From the NCBI GenBank assembly GCA_027491415.1, contig JAOZFH010000016.1, positions 1-32,364 on the forward strand: DNA of 32,364 nucleotides, read 5' to 3'. The DNA is from Thermoproteota archaeon. GTDB lineage: Archaea > Korarchaeota > Korarchaeia > Korarchaeales > Korarchaeaceae. Of this stretch, positions 7,041 through 14,007 are shown in pieces (position 1 is the first letter of the stretch; each line of letters starts with the position of its first letter). The translations under genes were made by a program, and so were the position numbers. The notes under the pieces are model-generated. The model was given only the letters and a program-made list of their open reading frames with translations, had not been told where the DNA came from and searched no databases.

Positions 7041-7478
7041 ATGTTAGGTAACTTTTTTACTAAGTTGTACCTAAGGTCGCTCTCTAGGGGTGTGAGACCT
7101 CTGTCCGGTAGGGGCAAGAGGGTGGAATCTATCGTTCAGGATTTCGTGAGGTCCAACGCTCCCGACGTTACGGGCGCGGCCGTGGCATCCCCAAGGGGAT
7201 TGCCCATAGCCGTCGCCGTGGGCCCAGAGGTCGACCCAAGGATGCTCTCCGCTCAACTGGCGGCCATCGTGTCGGCGCAGGACAGAATAGTCTCACAGTT
7301 GGGTCTCGGAGACATGCGAACATCGACCGTTGAGGCCGACAGGGGCAGTCTGGTGGTGAGGAGGACAGGGGAATACATAATTGGCGTGCTGATCGGTAAG
7401 GATGCCAATCTGGGACTCATCCTGATAGAGCTTGACAGGCTCTCCAATGAGATTAGCGAGGTCCTCAGCGCCGGGTGA
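7041..7478 (+). CDS. Roadblock/LC7 domain protein (MglB-like)
   Basis: Up to 145 residues. From RVESIVQDFVRSNAPDVTGAAVASPRGLPIA to the end it has the alternating helix/strand layout of Roadblock/LC7 proteins, including the central VDPRMLSAQLAAIVSAQDRIV helix and the edge strand YIIGVLIG before the terminal helix. In bacteria MglB, of this fold, is the GTPase-activating partner of the small GTPase MglA; a small GTPase lies two genes downstream. The ATG at 7041 gives an extra 17-residue basic/hydrophobic extension. A GTG at 7092 gives a more usual length (128 residues) and lies about 26 nt below a T-rich element at 7053-7066 framed by an inverted repeat, so 7092 may be the true start. A 22-nt gap separates it from the V4R gene. 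Confidence 0.8.
   Translation: MLGNFFTKLYLRSLSRGVRPLSGRGKRVESIVQDFVRSNAPDVTGAAVASPRGLPIAVAVGPEVDPRMLSAQLAAIVSAQDRIVSQLGLGDMRTSTVEADRGSLVVRRTGEYIIGVLIGKDANLGLILIELDRLSNEISEVLSAG
7044..7074 (+). promoter_or_regulatory. Inverted repeat TTAGGTA...TACCTAA around a T-rich element
   Basis: TTAGGTA at 7044-7050 is mirrored exactly by TACCTAA at 7068-7074, with 17 nt between. The spacer contains ACTTTTTTACTAAG, a plausible TATA element 26-39 nt ahead of the GTG at 7092. It could be a repressor site overlapping the core promoter. If the Roadblock gene starts at 7041 instead, the repeat lies inside its coding sequence. Confidence 0.4.
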
Positions 7479-7500
7479 GCCTCTGGGAGGGATATAGGCC

Positions 7501-8058
7501 TTGTCATCACATGAGACTGAAGGGAAGAATGACCTGCTCTCCATGCTCAGGCGAGAGGAGGCTGGACTCTTTCTAGGGGGGAGCAGGGTTGTTATAGCAC
7601 CGGCACTCCTCCTTGGGATGCTCGGCGCCGTAATGGAGAGATTGTTCGGTCACCAAGGCGCCGACGCTGCATTCAGGGAGGCCGCATATAGAGCGGGGGT
7701 AGCCTGCGGAGCCAACGTGCATGAGATGCTTGTTGAGAGGGGTGTCGAAGATCCCTGGGAGATGGTCAGGGTGCTGGTGGAGCATGTAATGCCTGGCTTG
7801 GGTTGGGGGGAATTTCAACTGGTAGAAATGAGAAAACAGCCCTTGAGGATCGTCGTTAGAGTTTCTAAGCCCTACGTGGAGGTGACAGGGATCTCCTCCT
7901 CCGAGAGCCCAATCTGCTATCCCATGAAGTGGCTGCTCGCGGGGGTGCTGAAGGTCGTGCTCTCCGAGGCTGGCTTTTCAGGAGACCTTGAGGCCGAGGA
8001 GGTGAAGTGCGTGGCCATGGGAGACCCCCACTGCGAAGTAGTCTTTCGCGAGGCCTGA
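7501..8058 (+). CDS. V4R (4-vinyl reductase-type) ligand-binding domain protein
   Basis: 185 residues from a TTG start, preceded by a GGGAGGG Shine-Dalgarno about 8 nt upstream. The second half is a V4R domain: ESPICYPMKWLLAGVLKVVLSEAG followed by EVKCVAMGDPHCEVVF, with C139, C170 and C178 in the positions that bind a metal, probably zinc, in this family. V4R domains bind small hydrophobic ligands in proteins such as BchJ and the XylR/DmpR sensor region, and bear on vesicle-tethering Bet3/TRAPP folds. The first half is helical (LLGMLGAVMERLFGHQ, then DAAFREAAYRAG), as in other single-domain archaeal V4R proteins. The gene sits 22 nt after a Roadblock gene and 12 nt before a small-GTPase gene, so it may supply the sensing input of that module. 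Confidence 0.8.
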   Translation: MSSHETEGKNDLLSMLRREEAGLFLGGSRVVIAPALLLGMLGAVMERLFGHQGADAAFREAAYRAGVACGANVHEMLVERGVEDPWEMVRVLVEHVMPGLGWGEFQLVEMRKQPLRIVVRVSKPYVEVTGISSSESPICYPMKWLLAGVLKVVLSEAGFSGDLEAEEVKCVAMGDPHCEVVFREA

Positions 8059-8070
8059 TCTTCGGGTCAA

Positions 8071-8754
8071 ATGTGGAGGGAAGATGAAGAAATGTCGGAG
8101 GAGGACCACTCGACCGAGGAGCCCCCCGATGTGAGTCGCAAAAAGGTGAAGATCGTCATAATGGGGCCGTCAGAGGCGGGTAAAACCACGTACCTCCGGG
8201 CCCTAGACGACAAGGCGGTCTTAATGGTCGACAAATCTGGCAGAACCGTCGGAATGGATGTCGGGTTCGTGGCCGTAGACCCGCATAGCGGGGAGATCAT
8301 GAGGCGCGATGAGGTTAGGGGGAAGGCCGGGTTTTTCGGCAGGCTGCTTGGCCGGGAGAGACCGTCCCCAGTGATCGTAGAGATTCAGCTCGTTAGTACG
8401 CCAGGTCAGGAGAGGTTCAGGTGGGTCAGAGAGGCCCTCGCTAGGGGTGTGCACGGCGCCATTCTCATGGTGGACTCCTCTAGGCCTGACCAAGTGGGTG
8501 AGGCGGGGGTCGTATACCACGAGATCCGCGCCATCCTACCCGAAGTCCCCGTGGTGCTCGTTGCCAACAAGCAAGATCTAGAGGGGTCGCTCTCCCCCCA
8601 GGAGGTGAGAGATCTCACCGGTCTGGATGAGCTGGAGGTCTTTGGAACGTCCGCCCTCAAAGGAGAAAACGTAGAAGCTCCACTTAAGAGGCTCATCCAG
8701 CTTATCTTGGGGAGGGAGCTTGACCAAAAGGCCAATTGGGCCGCAATGGCCTAG
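8071..8754 (+). CDS. Small Ras-like GTPase (MglA/Arf-like)
   Basis: 227 residues counted from the first ATG. Residues 32-40 are a P-loop (GPSEAGKTT). RTVGMDVGF at 58-66 is the switch I/G2 region, STPGQERF (109-116) is G3, ANKQD (165-169) is G4, and TSALKG (193-198) is G5. G3 has Ser in place of the usual Asp before TPGQ, as in other MglA-like GTPases that lack the canonical Asp. Compared with minimal Ras folds there is a charged insertion of about 25 residues (73-98, with RRDEVRGKAGFFGRLLGRER) between switch I and G3. A GGAGGG at 8075-8080 precedes the in-frame ATG at 8092 by 11 nt, so translation may begin there (220 residues); the first 20 residues are acidic and probably disordered either way. 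Expected to cycle with the Roadblock protein as its regulator. Confidence 0.85.
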   Translation: MWREDEEMSEEDHSTEEPPDVSRKKVKIVIMGPSEAGKTTYLRALDDKAVLMVDKSGRTVGMDVGFVAVDPHSGEIMRRDEVRGKAGFFGRLLGRERPSPVIVEIQLVSTPGQERFRWVREALARGVHGAILMVDSSRPDQVGEAGVVYHEIRAILPEVPVVLVANKQDLEGSLSPQEVRDLTGLDELEVFGTSALKGENVEAPLKRLIQLILGRELDQKANWAAMA

Positions 8755-8857
8755 TGTAGCCCTTAATCGCATCGCTAAGCGCTAGTTCCCCCTCCACGAG
8801 GCTGGTTCATCTGTCAGATTAGGTCTTGGCTCCCTTTGCGTCGGGCTGACTCACAAA

Positions 8858-8866
8858 CGTTAAATT
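8858..8866 (+). promoter_or_regulatory. Putative TATA element of the pyrophosphatase gene
   Basis: CGTTAAATT is the AT-rich block nearest to the pyrophosphatase start codons (GTG 8882, GTG 8888). It is about 16-30 nt upstream with no clear Shine-Dalgarno between, consistent with a leaderless mRNA. Confidence 0.4.
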
Positions 8867-8881
8867 GACGATGAAGAAGGC

Positions 8882-10891
8882 GTGGCGGTGCCCAAAATGA
8901 TAGAGCTGGTTCCCGTGATAATCGGCGTGGTCGCCCTAGCATTCGTGCAGTTCCTTTACTACAGTGTCTCACGCGAGGACGCGGGCACCGAGCGCATGAG
9001 GGAGATTGCCTCCTACATCCAGGAGGGCGCCAACGCCTACATGAAGAGACAGTACACGACCATCGCCTACTTCATCCTGGCCCTCGCGGTCGTCATGGGG
9101 GTGACCAGGGGGAGCCTCTCGGCCCTCTCCTTCCTGATTGGCTCGGGCCTCTCGCTGACCGCCGCGTTCATCGGCATGAACGCCGCCACGAGGGCCAACG
9201 TCAGGACCGCGGCCGCGGCCATGAAGTCGCCGGGCAAGGCGCTCAGGATAGCCTTCTGGGGCGGGGCCGTCATGGGGGTCGCCATAGTGGGCCTCAGCGT
9301 GCTGGGCATAGGGGGGCTCTACGCCGCGTTCAAGACCATCCTGGGCGGAGAGGATGCGGCCCTGGAGGCGATAGTGCCGTTCGGCCTCGGAGCCAGCCTG
9401 GCCGCGCTCTTCGCGCAGCTAGGGGGTGGCATATACACCAAGGCCGCCGACATAGGCGCAGACCTCGTGGGCAAGGTCGAGGTTGGCATCCCGGAGGACG
9501 ACCCCAGGAACCCGGCGGTCATCGCCGATCAGGTGGGCGACAACGTCGGCGACTGCGCGGGACGTGGCGCCGACCTGTTCGAGTCCTTCTCGGACAACAT
9601 AATTGGCATGATGATCCTCGGCCTGGCGTTCATGGCCAAGTACGGGGAGGCCGGCGTGCTGTTCCCGCTCCTGGCCGAGTCCCTCGGGGTCCTCTCGACC
9701 ATAGTGGCCATCCTGCTGATCCGGGAGGAGACCGGCAACCCGGTCAAGACGATCAACGTCGCCCTGCTGACCGCCGGGACGCTGAACGCGGTGGCCTTCT
9801 ACTTCCTGGCGGACAGGATGCTGGGAGACCCCGGGCTCTTCGAGTCCGCCATTCTGGGCCTGGCCGCGAGCCTGTTCGTGGGCCTCATAGTCCAGTACTA
9901 CACGGGGACCGGCTACAGGCCTGTGAGGGACATAGCCGACGCCAGCAGGTTCGGCCCGGCGCTAAACGTCATCACCGGCCTTGCAGTCGGCCTCGAGAGC
10001 GCCTTCCTGCCCCTGATAGTGATCTCCGTCGTCGTGGCCGCGGCCTACTTCCTGGCGGGCCTCTACGGAATAGCCGCCGCCACCGTGGGGATCCTCTCCA
10101 CCACCGGCATCATCATGGCCTCCGACACCTTCGGCCCCATCAGCGACAACGCCGCCGGCATAGCCGAGATGAGCGGCCTGAGCGACGAGATCAGGTCCAG
10201 CCTCGATGTGCTGGACGCCGTGGGCAACACGACCAAGGCCATCACCAAGGGGTACGCGATGGCCTGCGCCGTCCTCTCGGCTTTCGTCCTCTTCGCCGCC
10301 TACCTGCAGTCCATAAGCTCCGGAGGGTCAGCCGTGGCCATTGACATCGGCGACCCCTACATCCTCGTCGGCCTGATACTGGGAGGGACGCTGGCCTTCC
10401 TCTTCTCGGCCATGGCAATAAGGGCCGTTGGCAGGACCGCCAGCGAGATGGTCGCCGAGGTCAGGAGGCAGTTCAGGGAGATACCTGGACTCCTCGAGGG
10501 CAAGGCGAAGCCGGACTATGCAAGGGCGGTGGACATATCCACCAGGCACGCCCTCAGGGAGATGATCCCGCCGACCCTGATCACGCTGGCGGCTCCGATC
10601 TTGGTGGGAGCGGCCTTCGGCGTCAGGCCCCTGGGGGCCTTCATAGTCGGGGGGACCATAGTAGGCGGACTGCTGGCGGTGTACATGATCAACGCGGGCG
10701 GGGCGCTGGACAACGCGAAGAAGCTCATCGAGTCCGGGCTCCACGGCGGCAAGGGCTCCGACGCCCACAAGGCTGCCGTGGTTGGAGATACCGTGGGAGA
10801 CCCGCTAAAGGACACCGCCGGACCGTCGCTGCACATATTCGTGAAGCTGATCACCATAGTGGCCCTTACATTCGCCCCCCTCTTCCTCTGA
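8882..10891 (+). CDS. hppA: Membrane-bound H+-translocating pyrophosphatase, K+-independent type
   Basis: 669 residues with about sixteen predicted membrane helices. It hydrolyses PPi to two Pi and pumps protons out of the cytoplasm. The substrate-binding loop is intact: DIGADLVGKVE, DDPRNPAVIADQVGDNVGD and CAGRGADLFES, followed near the C-terminus by NAGGALDNAKKLIE and DTVGDPLKDTAGPS. The diagnostic position after GNTT is lysine (K452, in GNTTKAITKG); in this family Lys here (with Thr three residues on) marks K+-independent, H+-pumping enzymes, whereas Ala marks K+-dependent ones. GTG at 8882, GTG at 8888 and ATG at 8897 are all possible starts; the first gives the full length. Codon use is strongly GC-biased, unlike the preceding three genes. 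It faces the antiporter gene tail to tail, 38 nt away. Confidence 0.95.
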   Translation: MAVPKMIELVPVIIGVVALAFVQFLYYSVSREDAGTERMREIASYIQEGANAYMKRQYTTIAYFILALAVVMGVTRGSLSALSFLIGSGLSLTAAFIGMNAATRANVRTAAAAMKSPGKALRIAFWGGAVMGVAIVGLSVLGIGGLYAAFKTILGGEDAALEAIVPFGLGASLAALFAQLGGGIYTKAADIGADLVGKVEVGIPEDDPRNPAVIADQVGDNVGDCAGRGADLFESFSDNIIGMMILGLAFMAKYGEAGVLFPLLAESLGVLSTIVAILLIREETGNPVKTINVALLTAGTLNAVAFYFLADRMLGDPGLFESAILGLAASLFVGLIVQYYTGTGYRPVRDIADASRFGPALNVITGLAVGLESAFLPLIVISVVVAAAYFLAGLYGIAAATVGILSTTGIIMASDTFGPISDNAAGIAEMSGLSDEIRSSLDVLDAVGNTTKAITKGYAMACAVLSAFVLFAAYLQSISSGGSAVAIDIGDPYILVGLILGGTLAFLFSAMAIRAVGRTASEMVAEVRRQFREIPGLLEGKAKPDYARAVDISTRHALREMIPPTLITLAAPILVGAAFGVRPLGAFIVGGTIVGGLLAVYMINAGGALDNAKKLIESGLHGGKGSDAHKAAVVGDTVGDPLKDTAGPSLHIFVKLITIVALTFAPLFL

Positions 10892-10929
10892 CCCCTCCCC
10901 CCTTTTCTCCCCCATCTTCGGCCAGGCCG
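10892..10929 (+). terminator. Pyrimidine-rich tract between convergent genes
   Basis: Directly after the pyrophosphatase stop comes a C/T run with a TTTT core (CCCCCCTTTTCTCCCCC at about 10898-10914). T-rich tracts of this kind can end transcription in archaea. It sits in the only gap between two converging genes. Confidence 0.3.
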
Positions 10930-12174
10930 TCAGCCAGCGGGACCGCCTCGACTCCCGTCTGACCGCCACGTTCGTGGACCGGGTTCGGCCCTTGCGTACG
11001 CGCACATTCGGGTAAACAGGGCTGGGGCGAGAAAGGTCGTGACCGCGGCCACCCCCACCAGTTCCGCGTACTCCCTGAGTCCCAATGCGCCCGTCTGCAT
11101 GGCCATGCTCGCAACGACGAGCCCGAGGTCGCCCATGGGTACCATCCCCATTCCGATGGACAGGGCCTGCCTCACGGGAAACCTCAGGGCCGCGGGCGCT
11201 GCCGAGGCAAGTGTCTTGACGACCAGGGCAACCGTTGAGAGCAGGAGGGTGGCCGAGACGACACTCGACTCGAGGAACAGTCTTGGATCGACCAGCGTGC
11301 CGACGTAGGTGAAGAAGAGGGATCCAAAGAGAAGCCTGAGGCTTTCCACGAACTCGCCCACATCCTCCTCGCTCCGGGCCTCGCCCACCGCCAGTCCGGC
11401 CGAGTAGGCGCCGAGAAGAGGGCTGAGCCCGACCGCCCCAGCCCCAGCGGCCGTGATAAAGCAGAGGGAGACGGCAACCGTCTCAGCCGCCCCCCTCGCG
11501 CCCAGCCTGGCCGCCTGGTCCACGATGGGCGGGATGAGGAACGTTGCGGCGGCCAGCACGAGGAGCCACGCGCCCACGAACAGGGCGCCCCTCACGACCA
11601 CGTAGCTCAGGCTCAGGCGGACCCCGCTCTCCACGGCCCCCAGGGTAACCCCGAGAGCCGAGAGTACCAAGATGTCATTCATCACCGCAGAGTTGATGAG
11701 GACCTCGCCCACCTCACTCCCGATCAGGCCGACCTCCCTCAATGTCTCAAGTGTGATGGCCACACCCGTCGCCATGAACACGGTAGAGGCGATCAAGGCC
11801 GACTCGGTGGCCTCGCCCATCAACCGGTAGATCGCGAAGGACGCAGCGTACGGTATTAAGCCGCCGCTGAGGGCGACCAACGCGGCGAAGGTGCCCGTCC
11901 TCCTCAGACTGGTAAGCCCCATCTCTATCCCGGCGGCGAACAGCAGCATTATCACGCCGATCTCCGCGAACGCCCTGACGTACTCGTTCACCACGACCAG
12001 GGGCTCACCGAATATGACCACACCGCCGCCTAAGGCGTATGGGCTAAGGACGATGCCAGCCAGCAGGTCTCCTAGGATCGAAGGCAGCCTGAGCGACCTC
12101 ATCAGGCCAGCTAGCATCTTGCCTGTGAAGACAAGTATCCCTATCGAGACCGTCGCCCTCAGCAGTGGCTCCAT
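10930..12174 (-). CDS. Cation:proton antiporter (Na+/H+ exchanger family, CPA type)
   Basis: 414 residues with about twelve hydrophobic helices. MEPLLRATVSIGILVFTGKM through VNEYVRAFAEIGVIMLLFAAGIEM is the typical start of the KefB/NapA-like Na+/H+ exchanger fold. The ion-binding site in helix 5 reads AVMNDILVL, i.e. Asn166-Asp167. In this superfamily an ND pair is usually linked to electroneutral exchange and DD to electrogenic exchange, so Na+/H+ 1:1 exchange is a reasonable guess. No C-terminal TrkA-N (RCK) domain is attached. A minus-strand TATA (TAAATTTTGT, 12197-12206) lies 23-32 nt before the ATG. A truncated paralogue is at 6485-6783, on the other side of the pyrophosphatase and signalling genes. 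Confidence 0.9.
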   Translation of the reverse strand: MEPLLRATVSIGILVFTGKMLAGLMRSLRLPSILGDLLAGIVLSPYALGGGVVIFGEPLVVVNEYVRAFAEIGVIMLLFAAGIEMGLTSLRRTGTFAALVALSGGLIPYAASFAIYRLMGEATESALIASTVFMATGVAITLETLREVGLIGSEVGEVLINSAVMNDILVLSALGVTLGAVESGVRLSLSYVVVRGALFVGAWLLVLAAATFLIPPIVDQAARLGARGAAETVAVSLCFITAAGAGAVGLSPLLGAYSAGLAVGEARSEEDVGEFVESLRLLFGSLFFTYVGTLVDPRLFLESSVVSATLLLSTVALVVKTLASAAPAALRFPVRQALSIGMGMVPMGDLGLVVASMAMQTGALGLREYAELVGVAAVTTFLAPALFTRMCAYARAEPGPRTWRSDGSRGGPAG

Positions 12175-12196
12175 CGAGCGTCTTCAATCGGATCGA

Positions 12197-12206
12197 CAAA
12201 ATTTAC
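12197..12206 (-). promoter_or_regulatory. TATA element of the antiporter gene
   Basis: Minus-strand TAAATTTTGT, centred about 27 nt before the ATG at 12174. The spacing indicates a leaderless transcript. Confidence 0.5.
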
Positions 12207-12261
12207 CTTACCGGAGGGACACCTGCCAGCCGGAGGATCACAAAAATGAGGGTGAGGGGGG

Positions 12262-12645
12262 TTACTCCCGGGTGAAGGAGGACACGTCCTTCGCCGCCCT
12301 TCCCACCGCCTTAAGCAGCTCGACCATCAGGCCCAGGCCCCTCTGGAAGTCCTCGTCCCTCATTGCGGCCATCAGCCCACCCAGCCCGACCCTCGGCGGA
12401 TCCACAAGGGCCTTGTCGAGATGAGGGTCCTGCAGGGCCCTCTCCAGCACGTCCACGAGGTCGGTGCTGACGATTCCGTCTAGTAGCTTGAACAGCGCGG
12501 ACGCTACCTTGCTGAGCTCGCTGACCAGCTGATCCGTCATCATGTCCGCCATCATTCGGTAGACGCTCAGCAGGTCTGACAGGGCCTCCAGGTCCTCCTT
12601 GCTCAGGGCCAGAGCCTCGGACTCTCGCTCTCCCATCACGGACAC
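12262..12645 (-). CDS. DUF1641 protein
   Basis: Up to 127 residues, helical, without membrane segments. It contains the motif arrangement of DUF1641: LLDGIVSTDLVDVLERAL, then VGLGGLMAAMRDEDFQRGLGLMVELLKAVG. The same domain is found next to flavoprotein oxidoreductases of the sulfide:quinone reductase group and beside formate dehydrogenases; its biochemical role is not established. It follows the SQR-like gene by 7 nt, so the two form one operon. The GTG at 12645 opens the frame, but GGGAGG at about 12645-12650 (minus strand) is 8 nt before the ATG at 12636, which is the better-supported start (124 residues). Confidence 0.8.
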   Translation of the reverse strand: MSVMGERESEALALSKEDLEALSDLLSVYRMMADMMTDQLVSELSKVASALFKLLDGIVSTDLVDVLERALQDPHLDKALVDPPRVGLGGLMAAMRDEDFQRGLGLMVELLKAVGRAAKDVSSFTRE

Positions 12646-12652
12646 CTCCCAA

Positions 12653-13846
12653 TCACATCAGGGCCTTCAGCGTTGAGTCCCAGAAGATGTAGTAGTACAT
12701 CCTGTACACCCTCCACCCGAGCCTCGCCGGCTTGAACGGACCTAGCGGAACTCCGTACTTCCAGACCGCCAGGGTCGCCGCGCCCCTGCTGGCTGGAGTC
12801 GGCGCGCCTCCCACGTACGGGCACCCCATGTGCCCCCTGTAGAGGACCATGTCCCCCACGCCCCTGATGTCCCTTAGGATGTTCTCCCCCACCACGAACG
12901 CTTGGAAGTGGGACGTGACCCCCATCTTCGGTATCTCCTTCGGCCCAGCGTCTCCGGCCACGAAGACCTCGTCGTAGTTCCCCGCCGGACCCCTGTACTG
13001 GAGGGTGTACTTGTCCGAGGGGACCCATCCGTCCCCGTCCGTAATGCCGGAGTCCTTGAGGGCCTTGACCCCCCTGTGCGGCGGGATCGTGACGAGGAGG
13101 TCGTACTTGTACCTCTCGCCGTCCTTGGAGACCACCTCCTTCCTCTCCTCGTCCACCCTCTCGAGCTGGAACTCCCTCACGTCCCTTATCCCCCTTGCCT
13201 TGAAGTTCTCCGTGATGTTCTCGTTGTACGCCGGGGGCCCGATGTTGGGGACCGGCCAGAGGAAGGTGATGTCGAAGTCCTCCCTGTTCTGCTTCACGCC
13301 CCTGAGGTAGTCGTCCAAAATCACGGTGAACTTACCCGGGGCCCCAGGGCAGGCTATGGGCATCTTCGGCGTCATCACGACGATCTTCCCACCGGACATG
13401 GTCTTTATCTTCTCCCCCAGCCGCTTGGCGTCTTCTATGGAGGTGTAGAACGAGCTGAAGTCGTTCTTCAGGCCTGGAACGGCGCTTGGGTCGAGGGCGC
13501 AGCCGGTGGAGATGAGCAGGTAGTCGTAGGTGAACTTCCTGCCGCTCTTGACCGTGACCTCCCTGTTCGCCAGGTCGACCCTCACGACCTCCCCCTCGGG
13601 CCCGATGAAGGCTCTAACCCGAGGGCTCAGGAGCATGGCCCTCGGCCTCGTCAGGTCCTCCTCGGTGTAGTACCCGAAGGGGACGAACGTGAACCCGGCC
13701 TGGTTCACTGCGGTGGGGCTCTTGTCGAGCACCGTCACGCTGACCTTCCCCCTGGCGATGTCGGTCCTCAGGTCCCTGGCCAGCTTGTTGGCCACCATGG
13801 TCCCCACGGCCCCGCCTCCCAGAATCAGCACTCTCGTCTCTCCCAT
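12653..13846 (-). CDS. Sulfide:quinone oxidoreductase-like FAD flavoprotein
   Basis: 397 residues. The FAD-binding Rossmann fold starts at residue 6 (VLILGGGAVGTMVANKL), and a second dinucleotide motif region surrounds GDAGPKEIPKMG at 299-310, the FAD-closing segment. Cysteines C166 (PIACPGAP) and C342 (GHMGCPYVGG) are placed like the two redox cysteines of sulfide:quinone oxidoreductases; C116 (STGCALDP) is a third. The C-terminal end (RLGWRVYRMYYYIFWDSTLKAL) is amphipathic and aromatic, as expected for membrane attachment near quinone. The reaction would be oxidation of sulfide (or another thiol compound) with electrons passed to quinone, but related proteins paired with DUF1641 have not been shown to use sulfide. 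The promoter upstream includes a perfect 8-bp palindrome in the leader. Confidence 0.82.
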   Translation of the reverse strand: MGETRVLILGGGAVGTMVANKLARDLRTDIARGKVSVTVLDKSPTAVNQAGFTFVPFGYYTEEDLTRPRAMLLSPRVRAFIGPEGEVVRVDLANREVTVKSGRKFTYDYLLISTGCALDPSAVPGLKNDFSSFYTSIEDAKRLGEKIKTMSGGKIVVMTPKMPIACPGAPGKFTVILDDYLRGVKQNREDFDITFLWPVPNIGPPAYNENITENFKARGIRDVREFQLERVDEERKEVVSKDGERYKYDLLVTIPPHRGVKALKDSGITDGDGWVPSDKYTLQYRGPAGNYDEVFVAGDAGPKEIPKMGVTSHFQAFVVGENILRDIRGVGDMVLYRGHMGCPYVGGAPTPASRGAATLAVWKYGVPLGPFKPARLGWRVYRMYYYIFWDSTLKALM

Positions 13847-13861
13847 GCTTCCACTTCCCCT

Positions 13862-13879
13862 CCGTCGCCTGGGCGACGG
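13862..13879 (-). promoter_or_regulatory. Perfect 8-bp palindrome in the SQR leader
   Basis: CCGTCGCC-TG-GGCGACGG is a perfect inverted repeat with a 2-nt centre. It lies between the TATA element and the ATG of the SQR-like gene, starting 16 nt from that ATG. It would fall at the very beginning of the mRNA, so it is either a repressor operator at the transcription start or a leader hairpin. Confidence 0.5.
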
Positions 13880-13904
13880 GAGCGAAACCCCAAACGCCTA
13901 TCAT

Positions 13905-13913
13905 GTATAAATA
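13905..13913 (-). promoter_or_regulatory. TATA element of the SQR/DUF1641 operon
   Basis: Minus-strand TATTTATAC, about 60 nt before the ATG at 13846. This predicts transcription starting near 13880 and a leader of about 35 nt that contains the palindrome at 13862-13879. Confidence 0.5.
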
Positions 13914-14007
13914 TTCTGAACCCTAGAGATTTACGATCTTTCAACAATCGATATACCGCTCGAGTCCGCCACTCCCGCCGACTTGGGGAAAGGGACCCCA
14001 CACCCGG

